Origin: DATLGB01 sp963724135
GTDB lineage: Bacteria > Actinomycetota > Thermoleophilia > Solirubrobacterales > Solirubrobacteraceae
Length of the DNA stretch: 64,000 bases
Reading direction: 5' to 3'
NCBI GenBank assembly: GCA_963724135.1
Contig: CAVRTA010000006.1
Span: 124,001 to 188,000, forward strand
The position numbers and the translations under genes were made by a program. The notes below the pieces were generated by a model. The model was not told the DNA's origin. It saw only the letters and a list, made by a program, of their open reading frames with translations, and ran no database searches. Numbering within the stretch: the first letter of the stretch is position 1; each line of letters starts with the position of its first letter. Below are positions 41,423 to 50,929 of this stretch, in pieces.

Positions 41423-42624
41423 AGCGCCGACGCCTTGCGCTCGCCCGGCGCCGACAGCAGGTCTGCGACGAGATAGATCGATCCGGTGGCGATGACGGCG
41501 CCCTGCGCACCGGCGAGGGCGCGTGCGCGCTCGAGCGCCCGGCGCGGGTCGCGCTCCAGCACCGACTCACCCTCAAAGCCGAGCTGCCGGGCCAACGAGG
41601 CCAACGTCGCCGGCGGCAGCGCGCGCGGGTTCGAGGACGCCGTGAACACGGCGCCGGAGCACTCGCCGAGCAGCTCCCCAAGCATCGCCGCGGCATCCTT
41701 GTCGTCGAGGATCGACACCACGGCGGTCCAGGCGCGCCGCGGCAGCGCATCGGCAAGCGCCTCCATGCCCGACGGGTTGTGCGCGCCGTCGATGACCACC
41801 AGCGGAGACTCTCCCACGATCTGGAACCGGCCCGGCACCACGACGCGGCGAGCGGCCTCGATCACCTTCGCCTCCGTGACCGAACCCAGCGTGGCCTTCA
41901 CGGCGGCGGCCGCCAGCGCGGCGTTCATGCGCTGATAGCCGGGAAGCTCCAACGACAAGGGCCGATCGACGCCGACCCGGCGCGCGTCCAGCGAGCGGAC
42001 GACATCCATCGCCTCGGCGGGAAGCGCGCCGTGCACCAGCACCCCGCCCTCCGGCACGACCGCGAGCTTCTCACGCGCGATGTGCGTCAGCGTCGGACCC
42101 AGCCAGCGGGTGTGTTCCAACCCCACGCTCGTCAGCACGACCACCGGCGCGGATAGGACGTTCGTCGCGTCATAGCGGCCGCCCAGCCCGGCCTCGACGA
42201 CCGCCACCTCGACGCCCGCGTCCGCGAACGCGACGAAGGCCGCCGCGGTGAGCAGCTCGAACTGGGTCACGAGGTCGTCATCGCGGTCGACCTTTCGCGC
42301 GGCCCGGACCACCCGCTCCACGGCCTCCCCGAACGCCTCCGGCGAGAGATCCCGATCGGCAATGCGAATCCGCTCGCGGAAGTGGGTCAAATGCGGCGAC
42401 AGGTAGGCGCCCGAGCGCATGCCGTGCGCCTCCAGCATCGCGGCCGCGAAGCGCGTCGTCGAGCTCTTGCCGTTGGTCCCGACGACGTGGATGGAAGCGC
42501 GGAAGGACCGCTGCGGGTTGCCTAACGCTGTCAGCAGACGGCGCATGCGCGAGGTGCCGAAGCTCATCCCGAACAGCTCGCGCTCGAGCAGGTGCGCCTC
42601 GGCCTGCGCGCTCGTCCAGCTCAC
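41419..42624 (-). CDS. folC: folylpolyglutamate synthase / dihydrofolate synthase
   Basis: FolC adds glutamate to (dihydro)pteroate and folates. The 401-residue Mur-ligase-fold enzyme has the P-loop VVGTNGKSSTTRF, SPHLTHFRERIRI, VEAGLGGRYDATNVL, TSVGLEHTRWLG and VIDGAHNPSGMEAL. GTG start at 42624 overlaps the valS stop. valS-folC is a frequent gene order. Confidence 0.95.
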   Translation of the reverse strand: MSWTSAQAEAHLLERELFGMSFGTSRMRRLLTALGNPQRSFRASIHVVGTNGKSSTTRFAAAMLEAHGMRSGAYLSPHLTHFRERIRIADRDLSPEAFGEAVERVVRAARKVDRDDDLVTQFELLTAAAFVAFADAGVEVAVVEAGLGGRYDATNVLSAPVVVLTSVGLEHTRWLGPTLTHIAREKLAVVPEGGVLVHGALPAEAMDVVRSLDARRVGVDRPLSLELPGYQRMNAALAAAAVKATLGSVTEAKVIEAARRVVVPGRFQIVGESPLVVIDGAHNPSGMEALADALPRRAWTAVVSILDDKDAAAMLGELLGECSGAVFTASSNPRALPPATLASLARQLGFEGESVLERDPRRALERARALAGAQGAVIATGSIYLVADLLSAPGERKASAL

Positions 42625-45128
42625 AGCTGCGCCAGCTCCGCCTGCATGGCCGCGAGCTTGTCGCGCTCCTTCTGCACCACCACGTCGGGCGCATTGGCCA
42701 CGAACCGGTCGTTGCCGAGCTTGCCCTCGGCACGCTCGATCTCCGTCTCGAGCTTCGCCCGCCGCTCGGCGACCCGGCGCTCGCCCGCCGCGAGATCGAC
42801 CTCGTCGGAGGGCAGCAGGTCGATCGTGCCGACGCGCGCCACCGGCTCGCCGTCGGCCCATTCGAGCCGGGCGAGGCGCGCGATGATGTCGGCCGTTTCG
42901 CCGTGCCCGTCGAGTCGGGCCGGGAGCACCGCGCCCGGCCGCACGTCGAGCCGGTCGCGCCATGCGCGCACGGCGCGGACCTGGTCGATCGTCGCCGACA
43001 GCCGCTCCTCGGCGGCCACGTCGACGCGGCGGGGATCTGCCGCGGGCCACGACGATTGCGCGAGCAGGCCGTCGCCGGCGTGCGACCAGATCTCCTCGGT
43101 CACGAACGGGATGATCGGATGGGCGAGCGCCAGCGTCTCGCGCAGCACGCGCAGCGCCACGCCCCCCTCGCTCTCGAGCCGCGGCTTGACGATCTCCAGG
43201 TACCAGTCGCACAGCTCGCCGTAGACGAAGTCGTAGAGGCCGAGCGCGGCATGGTGGAAGTCGAAGGCCTCGATCGACGTCGTGACGTGCTCGCGCGCGC
43301 GCTCGAGCCGCGACAGGATCCAGCGGTCCTCGATCGGCAGCTCTGAGTCGCCTGAGGCCTCATATATGGACCCTTGCGCGACTCGGGTGAGGATGAGGCG
43401 GGAGGCGTTCCAGAGCTTGTTCGCCAACTGCGCGCCCTGGGCGATCTTGTCCTCGTTGAAGCGCACGTCCTGCGTCGAGGACATCGCCAGCAGGCCGAAG
43501 CGCGTCGCGTCGGCCCCGTGGGAGTCGATCAGGTCGATCGGGTCGATGCCCGTCCCCAGGGACTTGCTCATGCGGCGCCCGTCGGGGGCCTGGATGACCG
43601 AGTGCACGTAGACGTCCGTGAACGGGACGTCACCGGCGAACTCGAGACCCATCATCACCATCCGCGCCACCCACAGGAAGAGGATGTCGCGTGCGGTCGA
43701 GAGCACGTCGGTCGGGTAGAAGGCGCGCAACTGCGGTGTCTGCTCGGGCCAGCCGAGCGTGGCGAACGGCCACAGCGCGCTCGAGAACCACGTGTCGAGC
43801 ACGTCGGGGTCGCGCTCCCACCCATCGCCCTCGGGCGGCTGCACGCCGGCGTACACCTCGTCTCCCCGGTAGTAGACGGGGATCTGGTGGCCCCACCACA
43901 GCTGCCGCGAGATGCACCACGGGCGGATGTTCTCGAGCCAGTCGAGGTAACGCTTGCGCTGGCCGTCCGGGGTGATGCGCACGCGACCGTCGCGCACCGC
44001 CTCTGCGGCGGCGGCCGCGAGCTCGTCCATCCTCATGAACCACTGGAGCGAGATCAGCGGCTCGATGCGCTCGCCCGACCGGTGCGAGTAGGGCACGGCG
44101 TGCTCGTAGGGCTCCTGGCGCCGGATCAGCCCCTCGGCGCGCAGCGCGTCCACGACTGCGTCGCGGCACTCGAGCACCGCCAGGCCCGCAAAGCGCTCGC
44201 CGGCAGCGGCGGTCATGCGCCCGTCCTCACCGATCACCGAGACCTCCTCGAGCCCGTGGGTGCGGCCGATCTCGAAGTCGTTGGGATCGTGGCCCGGGGT
44301 GATCTTCAGCGCACCGGTACCGAACTCGGGCTTGACGTACGGGTCGGCGACGATCCTCAGCCGCCGGCCGACGAGCGGCAGGATCGCGGACTCGCCGACG
44401 AGGCGCGTGTAGCGCTCGTCGTCGGGATGCACGGCGATGGCGGTGTCGCCGAGCATCGTCTCGGGGCGCACGGTGGCGACCGTGATGCTGCCGGACCCCG
44501 ACTCCAGCGGGTAGTCGATCCAGTACAGGGTGTCGGTGACCGTCCGCTCCTCGACCTCGAGGTCGGAGATCGCCGAGCGCGTCCCCGGGTCCCAGTTGAC
44601 CATGTAGTTGTCGCGATAGATCCAGCCCTTGTCGTAGAGGTCGACGAAGACCTTCATCACTGCTGAGACGTACGCGTCGTCGAGGGTGAAGCGCTCGTCG
44701 TCGTAGTCGCAGGTGCAGCCGAGCCGCTTGAACTGCTCGGTGATCGTGCCGCCGTACTGCTCGCGCCACCGCCAGACGCGCTCGACGAACCGCTCGCGGC
44801 CGATCTCCTCCCGGCTCGAGCCCTCCGACAGCAGCAGCCGCTCGACCTGGGTCTGCGTGGCGATACCTGCGTGGTCGGTGCCGTAGATCCACTTGACGCG
44901 CTTGCCGAGCATGCGGTGGTAGCGGCTGAGGGCGTCCTGCACGGAGCCGTTGAGCGCATGGCCCATGTGCAGTGCGCCGGTCACGTTCGGCGGCGGGATG
45001 GCGATCGAGTAGTTGTCCTTCGACTCGCCCTCCGGCTCGGGGTGATGCAGGCCGGACGCGTACCAGCGCGCGAAGATCCGCGGCTCGGCTTCGGCCGGGT
45101 CGTAGCGGGTGCGGTCGAGGTCCGACAT
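42621..45128 (-). CDS. valS: valyl-tRNA synthetase
   Basis: ValS charges tRNA-Val and edits mis-activated Thr. The 835-residue class I enzyme has PPPNVTGALHMGHALNG (HIGH motif), a KMSKS-type loop MSKSLGTGIDP, the CP1 editing domain with TVRPETMLGDTAIAVHPDD and the C-terminal coiled-coil tRNA arm (AKLETEIERAEGKLGNDRFV). The ATG at 45128 gives MSDLDRTRYDP, which precedes the conserved IFARWYASG-type start. An upstream extension in frame is low-complexity. Confidence 0.96.
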   Translation of the reverse strand: MSDLDRTRYDPAEAEPRIFARWYASGLHHPEPEGESKDNYSIAIPPPNVTGALHMGHALNGSVQDALSRYHRMLGKRVKWIYGTDHAGIATQTQVERLLLSEGSSREEIGRERFVERVWRWREQYGGTITEQFKRLGCTCDYDDERFTLDDAYVSAVMKVFVDLYDKGWIYRDNYMVNWDPGTRSAISDLEVEERTVTDTLYWIDYPLESGSGSITVATVRPETMLGDTAIAVHPDDERYTRLVGESAILPLVGRRLRIVADPYVKPEFGTGALKITPGHDPNDFEIGRTHGLEEVSVIGEDGRMTAAAGERFAGLAVLECRDAVVDALRAEGLIRRQEPYEHAVPYSHRSGERIEPLISLQWFMRMDELAAAAAEAVRDGRVRITPDGQRKRYLDWLENIRPWCISRQLWWGHQIPVYYRGDEVYAGVQPPEGDGWERDPDVLDTWFSSALWPFATLGWPEQTPQLRAFYPTDVLSTARDILFLWVARMVMMGLEFAGDVPFTDVYVHSVIQAPDGRRMSKSLGTGIDPIDLIDSHGADATRFGLLAMSSTQDVRFNEDKIAQGAQLANKLWNASRLILTRVAQGSIYEASGDSELPIEDRWILSRLERAREHVTTSIEAFDFHHAALGLYDFVYGELCDWYLEIVKPRLESEGGVALRVLRETLALAHPIIPFVTEEIWSHAGDGLLAQSSWPAADPRRVDVAAEERLSATIDQVRAVRAWRDRLDVRPGAVLPARLDGHGETADIIARLARLEWADGEPVARVGTIDLLPSDEVDLAAGERRVAERRAKLETEIERAEGKLGNDRFVANAPDVVVQKERDKLAAMQAELAQL

Positions 45129-45384
45129 CGGGCTGGGCAGGTTACGCGGAGGCCGCCAGCCGTCGCGCGAGAGCCCCGCCGTCGCGCTGACGGTGGCGAC
45201 GATGAACGTGTACGTCGCCGGCGGGGTGAAGCTCGCTTGCTCGCTCGCGCCGCGCGCGCGGCCGCTGCCGCCGCGGTGGCGCTTGCGATGAGCGCTGTCC
45301 TCGCCGTCTTCTCGTCCTATTTCCTCCTGCTTCCCGCCGTCGCCGCAGCCGTCGTCCTCGCGCTTCGAGCGCGATACTCCCGGC
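45129..45384. other. divergent intergenic region upstream of valS
   Basis: This 256-bp gap separates valS from a forward methyltransferase. It contains a 46-codon frame from ATG 45288 that would encode one hydrophobic segment (VFSSYFLLLPAVAAAVVLAL) and would overlap the methyltransferase start. I cannot support it as a gene. No T-box-like stem with specifier or antiterminator could be recognised. Confidence 0.35.
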
Positions 45385-46146
45385 ATGAGCGAGACGGGCT
45401 ATGCGTACGACCAGGGCTGGGCCGATGAGCGCAAGCGGATCGCGGGCATGGAGAGCCTGTGGGATCCGGGTTCCCAGGCGCTGCTGGCCGAGCTCGGCGT
45501 GTCCGGGCGCGTGCTCGAGCTCGGCGGAGGCGGCGGCACGATGGCGGCTTGGCTCGCCGAGCGCGCCGACCACGTGCTCGTGACCGACATCGACACGCGC
45601 TTCCTCGATGAGCTCGCATCCGACAAGGTCGAGGTCCGCGAGCACGACATCCGCACCGACCCCCTGGGCGAGGGCGAGTTCGACCTCATCCACTCGCGCC
45701 TGGTGCTCGAGCATCTGCCCGAGCGGCGCGAGGTCCTGACCAAGCTCACCGCCGCCCTCGCCCCCGGCGGCACGATCGTCATCGAGGACTACGACTGGAC
45801 CGGCTTCGAGTTCCTCGGTGCGGCGGACATGGACGGGATCGCGCAGGCCGTGCTGGACTTCATGACCGAGGCCGGCTTCGAGGCCTATTACGGCCGGCGG
45901 CTCGTCGGCGACCTCGCCGACTGCGGGCTCACGGACGTCCGCGGGGAGGCGCGCGCCCGGGTGATCGACTCCGACTCGCCCGGCTACCCGTTCTTCCAAC
46001 TCTCCCTCGAGGCGCTCAAGGCCCAGCTCGTCGAGTCCGGCCGCATCACCCAGGAGCAGGCCGACAGCGCCTCGGCGCAGGTCGGCGCCGGCGACCTGCG
46101 CCTGCTCACCCCGCTGCTCGTCGCCGGGATCGGCGTGAAGTCCTAG
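45385..46146 (+). CDS. class I SAM-dependent methyltransferase
   Basis: The 253-residue product has the Rossmann-type core: motif I VLELGGGGGTMAAWLAE, acidic loop VTDIDTRFLDEL, DIRTDPLGEGEFDLIHSRLV (motif IV) and LEHLPERREVLTKLTAAL (post IV helix), then LAPGGTIVIEDYD. This pattern fits small-molecule or lipid methyltransferases of the UbiE/type 11-12 kind. No targeting signal. Its stop overlaps the convergent tag stop by four bases (CTAG). Substrate unknown. Confidence 0.82.
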   Translation: MSETGYAYDQGWADERKRIAGMESLWDPGSQALLAELGVSGRVLELGGGGGTMAAWLAERADHVLVTDIDTRFLDELASDKVEVREHDIRTDPLGEGEFDLIHSRLVLEHLPERREVLTKLTAALAPGGTIVIEDYDWTGFEFLGAADMDGIAQAVLDFMTEAGFEAYYGRRLVGDLADCGLTDVRGEARARVIDSDSPGYPFFQLSLEALKAQLVESGRITQEQADSASAQVGAGDLRLLTPLLVAGIGVKS

Positions 46147-46703
46147 CGGGCGCGGCAGCCGGCGATGTGGTCGTTGACCAGGCCGCAGGCCTGCATGGCG
46201 GCGTAGGCCGTCGTCGGGCCGACGAAGACGAAGCCGCGGCGCTTGAGCTCCTTGGCGAGCGCGGTGGACTCGGGTGTCGTGGCGGGGACGTCCTCGATCG
46301 AGCGCGGCGCGGGACGGTCCCCGGGCGCGAAGGACCAGATCAGCTCGCTCAGCGACTCGCCGCCCGCGCGCAGCTCGCGGGCCGCGCGGGCGTTGGCGAG
46401 CGTCGCCTCGATCTTCTTGCGGTTGCGCACGATCCCCGCATCGCCCATCAGCCGCTCGCAGTCGGCATCGCCGAACCTGGCGACCACCTCGATGTCGAAG
46501 CCCGCGAACGCGCGCCGGAAGTTCTCGCGCTTGCGCAGGATCGTCAGCCACGAGAGCCCGGACTGGAACGCCTCCAGGGACAGCCGCTCGAACAGCGCGT
46601 CGTCGCCGCGCACCGGGCGGCCCCACTCGTCGTCGTGGTAGACGATGTACTCGGGCGCGCTGCCGGCCCACCAGCAGCGGCCGTCGAGGAGCGCGGTCTC
46701 CAC
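46143..46703 (-). CDS. tag: DNA-3-methyladenine glycosylase I
   Basis: Tag removes 3-methyladenine from alkylated DNA. The 186-residue product has the zinc-snap Cys/His set (GRCWW near the N-terminus, YHDDEWG, and NDHIAGC at the end), the base-pocket region LSLEAFQSGLSWLTILRKRENFR and VGPTTAYAAMQACGLVNDH. GTG start immediately follows the clpX stop. It is the last gene of the tig-clpP-clpX-tag unit. Confidence 0.93.
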   Translation of the reverse strand: METALLDGRCWWAGSAPEYIVYHDDEWGRPVRGDDALFERLSLEAFQSGLSWLTILRKRENFRRAFAGFDIEVVARFGDADCERLMGDAGIVRNRKKIEATLANARAARELRAGGESLSELIWSFAPGDRPAPRSIEDVPATTPESTALAKELKRRGFVFVGPTTAYAAMQACGLVNDHIAGCRAR

Positions 46704-47978
<1,275 letters not shown>

Positions 47979-47990
47979 CAGTCAGCCACT

Positions 47991-48575
47991 TCAGTGATGG
48001 GCGATCACCCGGTCGATGATCCCGTACGCCTTCGCTTCCTCCGACGTCATGAAGTAGTCGCGCTCGGTGTCCTTGCGCACATCCTCGACGTCCTTGCCCG
48101 CGTGCCCCGCGATGATCTCGTCGAGCTTGCGGCGCAGCTCGATGACCTCGCGCGCGTGGATCTCGATGTCGGTCGCCTGCCCCTGGAAGCCGGAGCTGAC
48201 CTGGTGGATGAGGATCTTCGCGTTGGGGAGCGCCATGCGCTTCTCCTTCGCCCCGCCGGCCAGCAGGAGCGCGCCCATGCTCATCGCGATGCCGACGCAG
48301 ATCGTCTGCACGTCGGGCTTGATGAACTGCATGGTGTCGTAGATCGCGAGACCCGCGTACACCGACCCGCCCGGCGAGTTGATGTAGAGCGAGATGTCCT
48401 TGTCGGGATCCTCGGACTCGAGATGCAGCAGCTGGGCGACGATCAGGTTCGCGATCTGATCGTCCACCGGCGTCCCCAGGAAGATGATGCGCTCGTTCAG
48501 GAGGCGGGAGTAGATGTCGAACGCGCGCTCACCGCGCGACGTCTGTTCGACAACCATGGGGACGAGTGGGCTCAC
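47991..48575 (-). CDS. clpP: ATP-dependent Clp protease proteolytic subunit ClpP
   Basis: ClpP is the serine protease chamber. The 194-residue product has the axial-channel and handle features (INSPGGSVYAGLAIYDTMQ), the nucleophile region VGIAMSMGALLLAGG (Ser in MSM; most ClpPs have AAS), the catalytic His in KILIHQVSSGFQG and Asp in ERDYFMT. MAM-type substitution around the nucleophile is a mild variation. GTG start at 48575, with an in-frame ATG six codons later. Only one clpP copy is in this window. Confidence 0.95.
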   Translation of the reverse strand: MSPLVPMVVEQTSRGERAFDIYSRLLNERIIFLGTPVDDQIANLIVAQLLHLESEDPDKDISLYINSPGGSVYAGLAIYDTMQFIKPDVQTICVGIAMSMGALLLAGGAKEKRMALPNAKILIHQVSSGFQGQATDIEIHAREVIELRRKLDEIIAGHAGKDVEDVRKDTERDYFMTSEEAKAYGIIDRVIAHH

Positions 48576-48598
48576 GGTGCTGGCTTCTTTCGCGTCGT

Positions 48599-48614
48599 TG
48601 AAGGTATTCCTTCA
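48599..48614. promoter_or_regulatory. palindrome upstream of clpP
   Basis: TGAAGG (48599-48604), TATT, CCTTCA (48609-48614) is a perfect 6-bp inverted repeat centred about 32 bp before the clpP start. It could be an operator or a short mRNA hairpin. It is not a recognised ClgR, CtsR or HspR box. Confidence 0.3.
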
Positions 48615-48706
48615 GCAGGCCGACCAGTCAGCCGACTCCACCCGAACGGGGCGGAGTCTAGCGATGATCATCGGCGCTGGAAACCCGTCCCGGGAGGGTC
48701 CGGACC

Positions 48707-50014
48707 CTACTTTTGCGGCGGTTTGGCCGACTCTACGAGGAGGTCGATCGCGAGCCCCTGGGCGACGTCCTCCTTGAGCGTGTCGAGGCGGCCGGCGGAC
48801 CTGATCCGCTCGAGGAGCTTCTTCGGCGAGGTCTGCGTGCGCTCGGCATCGGCGGACAGGGCTTCGAGCAGCTCGTCGTCCGAGGGGTCGATGCCCTCGG
48901 CCTCGACCACCGCGGCGAGAACCGCCTCGCGCTTGAGGGCCTGCTCGGCGTCGGGCCTGCCCTCCTCGACGATCTCCTCCTCGCTCTTGCCCGAGATCTG
49001 CAGGTAGATCTCGCGGCTGATGCCCTGATGGGAGAGCGTGTGCAGCATCCGCTCCCACAGCTCGCGCGCGCGCGCCTCGATCAGCGCGGCCGGGACGTCG
49101 ACGGTCGCGTTGTCGACGGCGGCCTGAAGCGCGGCTTCGCGGAAGGCGCGCTCGGCGCTCTGCTCGGCCGCCTCGGAGAGACGCGCGCGGATGTCCTCGC
49201 GCACCTCCTCGACGGTGTCGAAGCCCTGCTCGACCGCGAAGTCGTCGTCGAGCTCGGGCAGCGACTTGGCCTTGACCTCCTTGACGGTGACGGCGAACTG
49301 CGCCTCCTTGCCCGCGAGCTCGTCGGCCCCGTAGTCGTCCGGGAACGTGACGGTGATCGTGCGGTCCTCGCCGGCGCTCGCGCCTTCGAGCTGCTCCTCG
49401 AAGGTGTCGATCAGCCGGCCGGAGCCGAGCTCGAGCAGCTGGTCACGTGCTTCGCCGCCCTCGAACGGGACGCCGTCGACGGAGCCGACGAAGTCCATCA
49501 CCACGTAGTCGCCCTTCGCGGCGGACCGCTCCACGGTGTCGAGGCGGCCGGAGCGCTCGCGCAGCTGCTCGATCTGCTCGTCGATGTCCGCTTCGGCAAC
49601 CGCGGCGTCCTCGCGCGCGACGGGGAGGCCCTTGTACTCGCCGAGCGTCGCCTTCGGGCGGACGCCGATCTCGATGCTGAAGGTCAGCGGCTGCCCCTCG
49701 TCGGGCAGTGAGCCCAGGTCGAGGTCGGGGTCGCCGACGGGCGCGATGCGGGCGTCGTCGATCGCCGCCGTGTACCAGCCCGGCAGGTTGTCGCGCACGG
49801 TCTCGTCGAGCACGGCGGAACGGCCGAGGCGCTGGACCACGATCGGCGCCGGGGCCTTGCCGGGTCGAAAGCCGGGCACGCGCAGCTGGCGGCCGAGATG
49901 CTTCGCCGCCTGGGCGATCCGCTTCTCGATCTCCTCCGGCGCGACCTCCGCCTCGACGCGCACGCGCGACTCGGGCAGCTCTGTCACGCTCGTGCTGACG
50001 CCGGACGTGGCCAT
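48707..50014 (-). CDS. tig: trigger factor
   Basis: Trigger factor is the ribosome-bound chaperone and prolyl isomerase. The 435-residue product has the ribosome-docking signature in VPGFRPGKAPAPIVVQRLG near residue 50, the FKBP-type PPIase domain (KGDYVVMDFVGSVDGVPFEGG) at about 145-240, and a helical C-terminal chaperone domain. ATG start at 50014. The order tig-clpP-clpX is widespread. A short palindrome (AGGGTCCGGACCCT, 48695-48708) overlaps its stop and may terminate or attenuate before clpP. Confidence 0.96.
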   Translation of the reverse strand: MATSGVSTSVTELPESRVRVEAEVAPEEIEKRIAQAAKHLGRQLRVPGFRPGKAPAPIVVQRLGRSAVLDETVRDNLPGWYTAAIDDARIAPVGDPDLDLGSLPDEGQPLTFSIEIGVRPKATLGEYKGLPVAREDAAVAEADIDEQIEQLRERSGRLDTVERSAAKGDYVVMDFVGSVDGVPFEGGEARDQLLELGSGRLIDTFEEQLEGASAGEDRTITVTFPDDYGADELAGKEAQFAVTVKEVKAKSLPELDDDFAVEQGFDTVEEVREDIRARLSEAAEQSAERAFREAALQAAVDNATVDVPAALIEARARELWERMLHTLSHQGISREIYLQISGKSEEEIVEEGRPDAEQALKREAVLAAVVEAEGIDPSDDELLEALSADAERTQTSPKKLLERIRSAGRLDTLKEDVAQGLAIDLLVESAKPPQK

Positions 50015-50041
50015 CGGGGCGCCGACGATAGCGTCAGGACC

Positions 50042-50212
50042 ATGCTGTCCCCGCAGCGCTTCGCGGCCTGGCTGGTGACCGGGCCGGTCGGCCACCTCGT
50101 CGCCGCGGTGGCCGACTTCGCGATGATCCTCTGGAACCTGCTGGGGACCCGTCTCCGGCGATCTAGCCGTCGACCGCCTGGCGCGTCGGCGCGGACACGC
50201 GTAGCGCGATGA
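50042..50212 (+). CDS. small hydrophobic protein (56 aa)
   Basis: The ATG at 50042 opens a 56-codon frame with LSPQRFAAWLVTGPVGHLVAAV followed by ADFAMILWNLL and a basic tail. The first part, with WLVTGPVGH and AVADF, looks like a conserved small actinobacterial membrane-associated protein rather than noise. It diverges from tig (27 bp). Its last 50 bases overlap the 3' end of the reverse gene at 50163, which makes the exact stop less certain. Function unknown. Confidence 0.55.
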   Translation: MLSPQRFAAWLVTGPVGHLVAAVADFAMILWNLLGTRLRRSSRRPPGASARTRVAR

Positions 50213-50813
50213 TCGACGTGTTGCCCGCCGACCACTGATCGGCGCCGTTGACCTCGCAGCTCACCTTCGCGCTCCCCGGCGAGCCGTAGGTCCGCGTGAT
50301 CTGCATGTTGAGCGTGGACGGGGCGGCGGCGCCTGGCCCGCCCATCAGCGACCGTGCGCTGTCGCTGTCGCCGTCCACGTCGAGCTGGCACCGGCCGCTG
50401 ATGCCGTTGCCCTCGCCGATCAGGGTGGGAGGTGGCGTACCTGAGAGCGTCGTCTTGGCGAAGATCGCGTACGCGCCCGGCGGGATGTTGCGCAGCGTGG
50501 CGACGTCGCGCGCCTCGCCGCTGGAGATTTGCACGGGACCGCTGGGGCGGAACGCCTCGAGCACCTGCGTCCCCGCCTGGTCGATCGAGCTGCGCAGGCT
50601 GCCCGTGAGGTCCTGCCGGGTCAGCGAGCCGTTCGCCACGCGGCCGGAGTCGATCGAGTTGCGCTTGATGTCCTCGCGATGGACCGCGCCGTCGCGGATC
50701 TGCTCGCTGGTCGTGATCAGGAACTTGGCTGCGGTGGCAGTGCCGCCGAGGGCGACGAACAGCGCCAGCAGTGCGACGGTCATGGATGGGCTCGGGCGCT
50801 TCAGGCGTGGCAT
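50163..50813 (-). CDS. exported protein of unknown function
   Basis: The 216-residue product begins MPRLKRPSPSMTVALLALFV, a leader with a hydrophobic core, followed by ALGGTATAAKFLITTSEQI. Next come short alternating units (DGAVHREDIKRNSID, SGRVANGSLTRQDLTG) that look like turns of a small beta-helix or pentapeptide-type solenoid. The last 100 residues form a beta-sandwich-like domain with two cysteines (GRCQLDVDGD, KVSCEVNG). This leader-plus-solenoid layout is, to my knowledge, common in Thermoleophilia genomes and is the best lineage hint in the window. Function unknown. The ATG at 50813 is preferred over a GTG further upstream. Confidence 0.75.
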   Translation of the reverse strand: MPRLKRPSPSMTVALLALFVALGGTATAAKFLITTSEQIRDGAVHREDIKRNSIDSGRVANGSLTRQDLTGSLRSSIDQAGTQVLEAFRPSGPVQISSGEARDVATLRNIPPGAYAIFAKTTLSGTPPPTLIGEGNGISGRCQLDVDGDSDSARSLMGGPGAAAPSTLNMQITRTYGSPGSAKVSCEVNGADQWSAGNTSIIALRVSAPTRQAVDG

Positions 50814-50929
50814 CGGGTTCCCCTGTCTACGTGAGCGACGGATCATGGCGCATGATGCGGCCAGAACACCATTCGGCCGGACGGATAGCCATCCTTTGGG
50901 TCCGAGGCGTGACAGGTAGGTTCCCCTCG

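Noticed and set aside
43345..43384. GAGTCGC ... GCGACTC inverted repeat with a central ATATAT
   Set aside because: It is inside the valS reading frame in a normally conserved region and has only 7-bp arms, so it is not a terminator. It recalls the 27602 hairpin by chance.
45288..45428. A 46-codon frame with one hydrophobic segment upstream of the methyltransferase
   Set aside because: It overlaps the methyltransferase start, has no convincing ribosome binding site, and the Ala/Val-rich segment is expected from GC-rich non-coding DNA.
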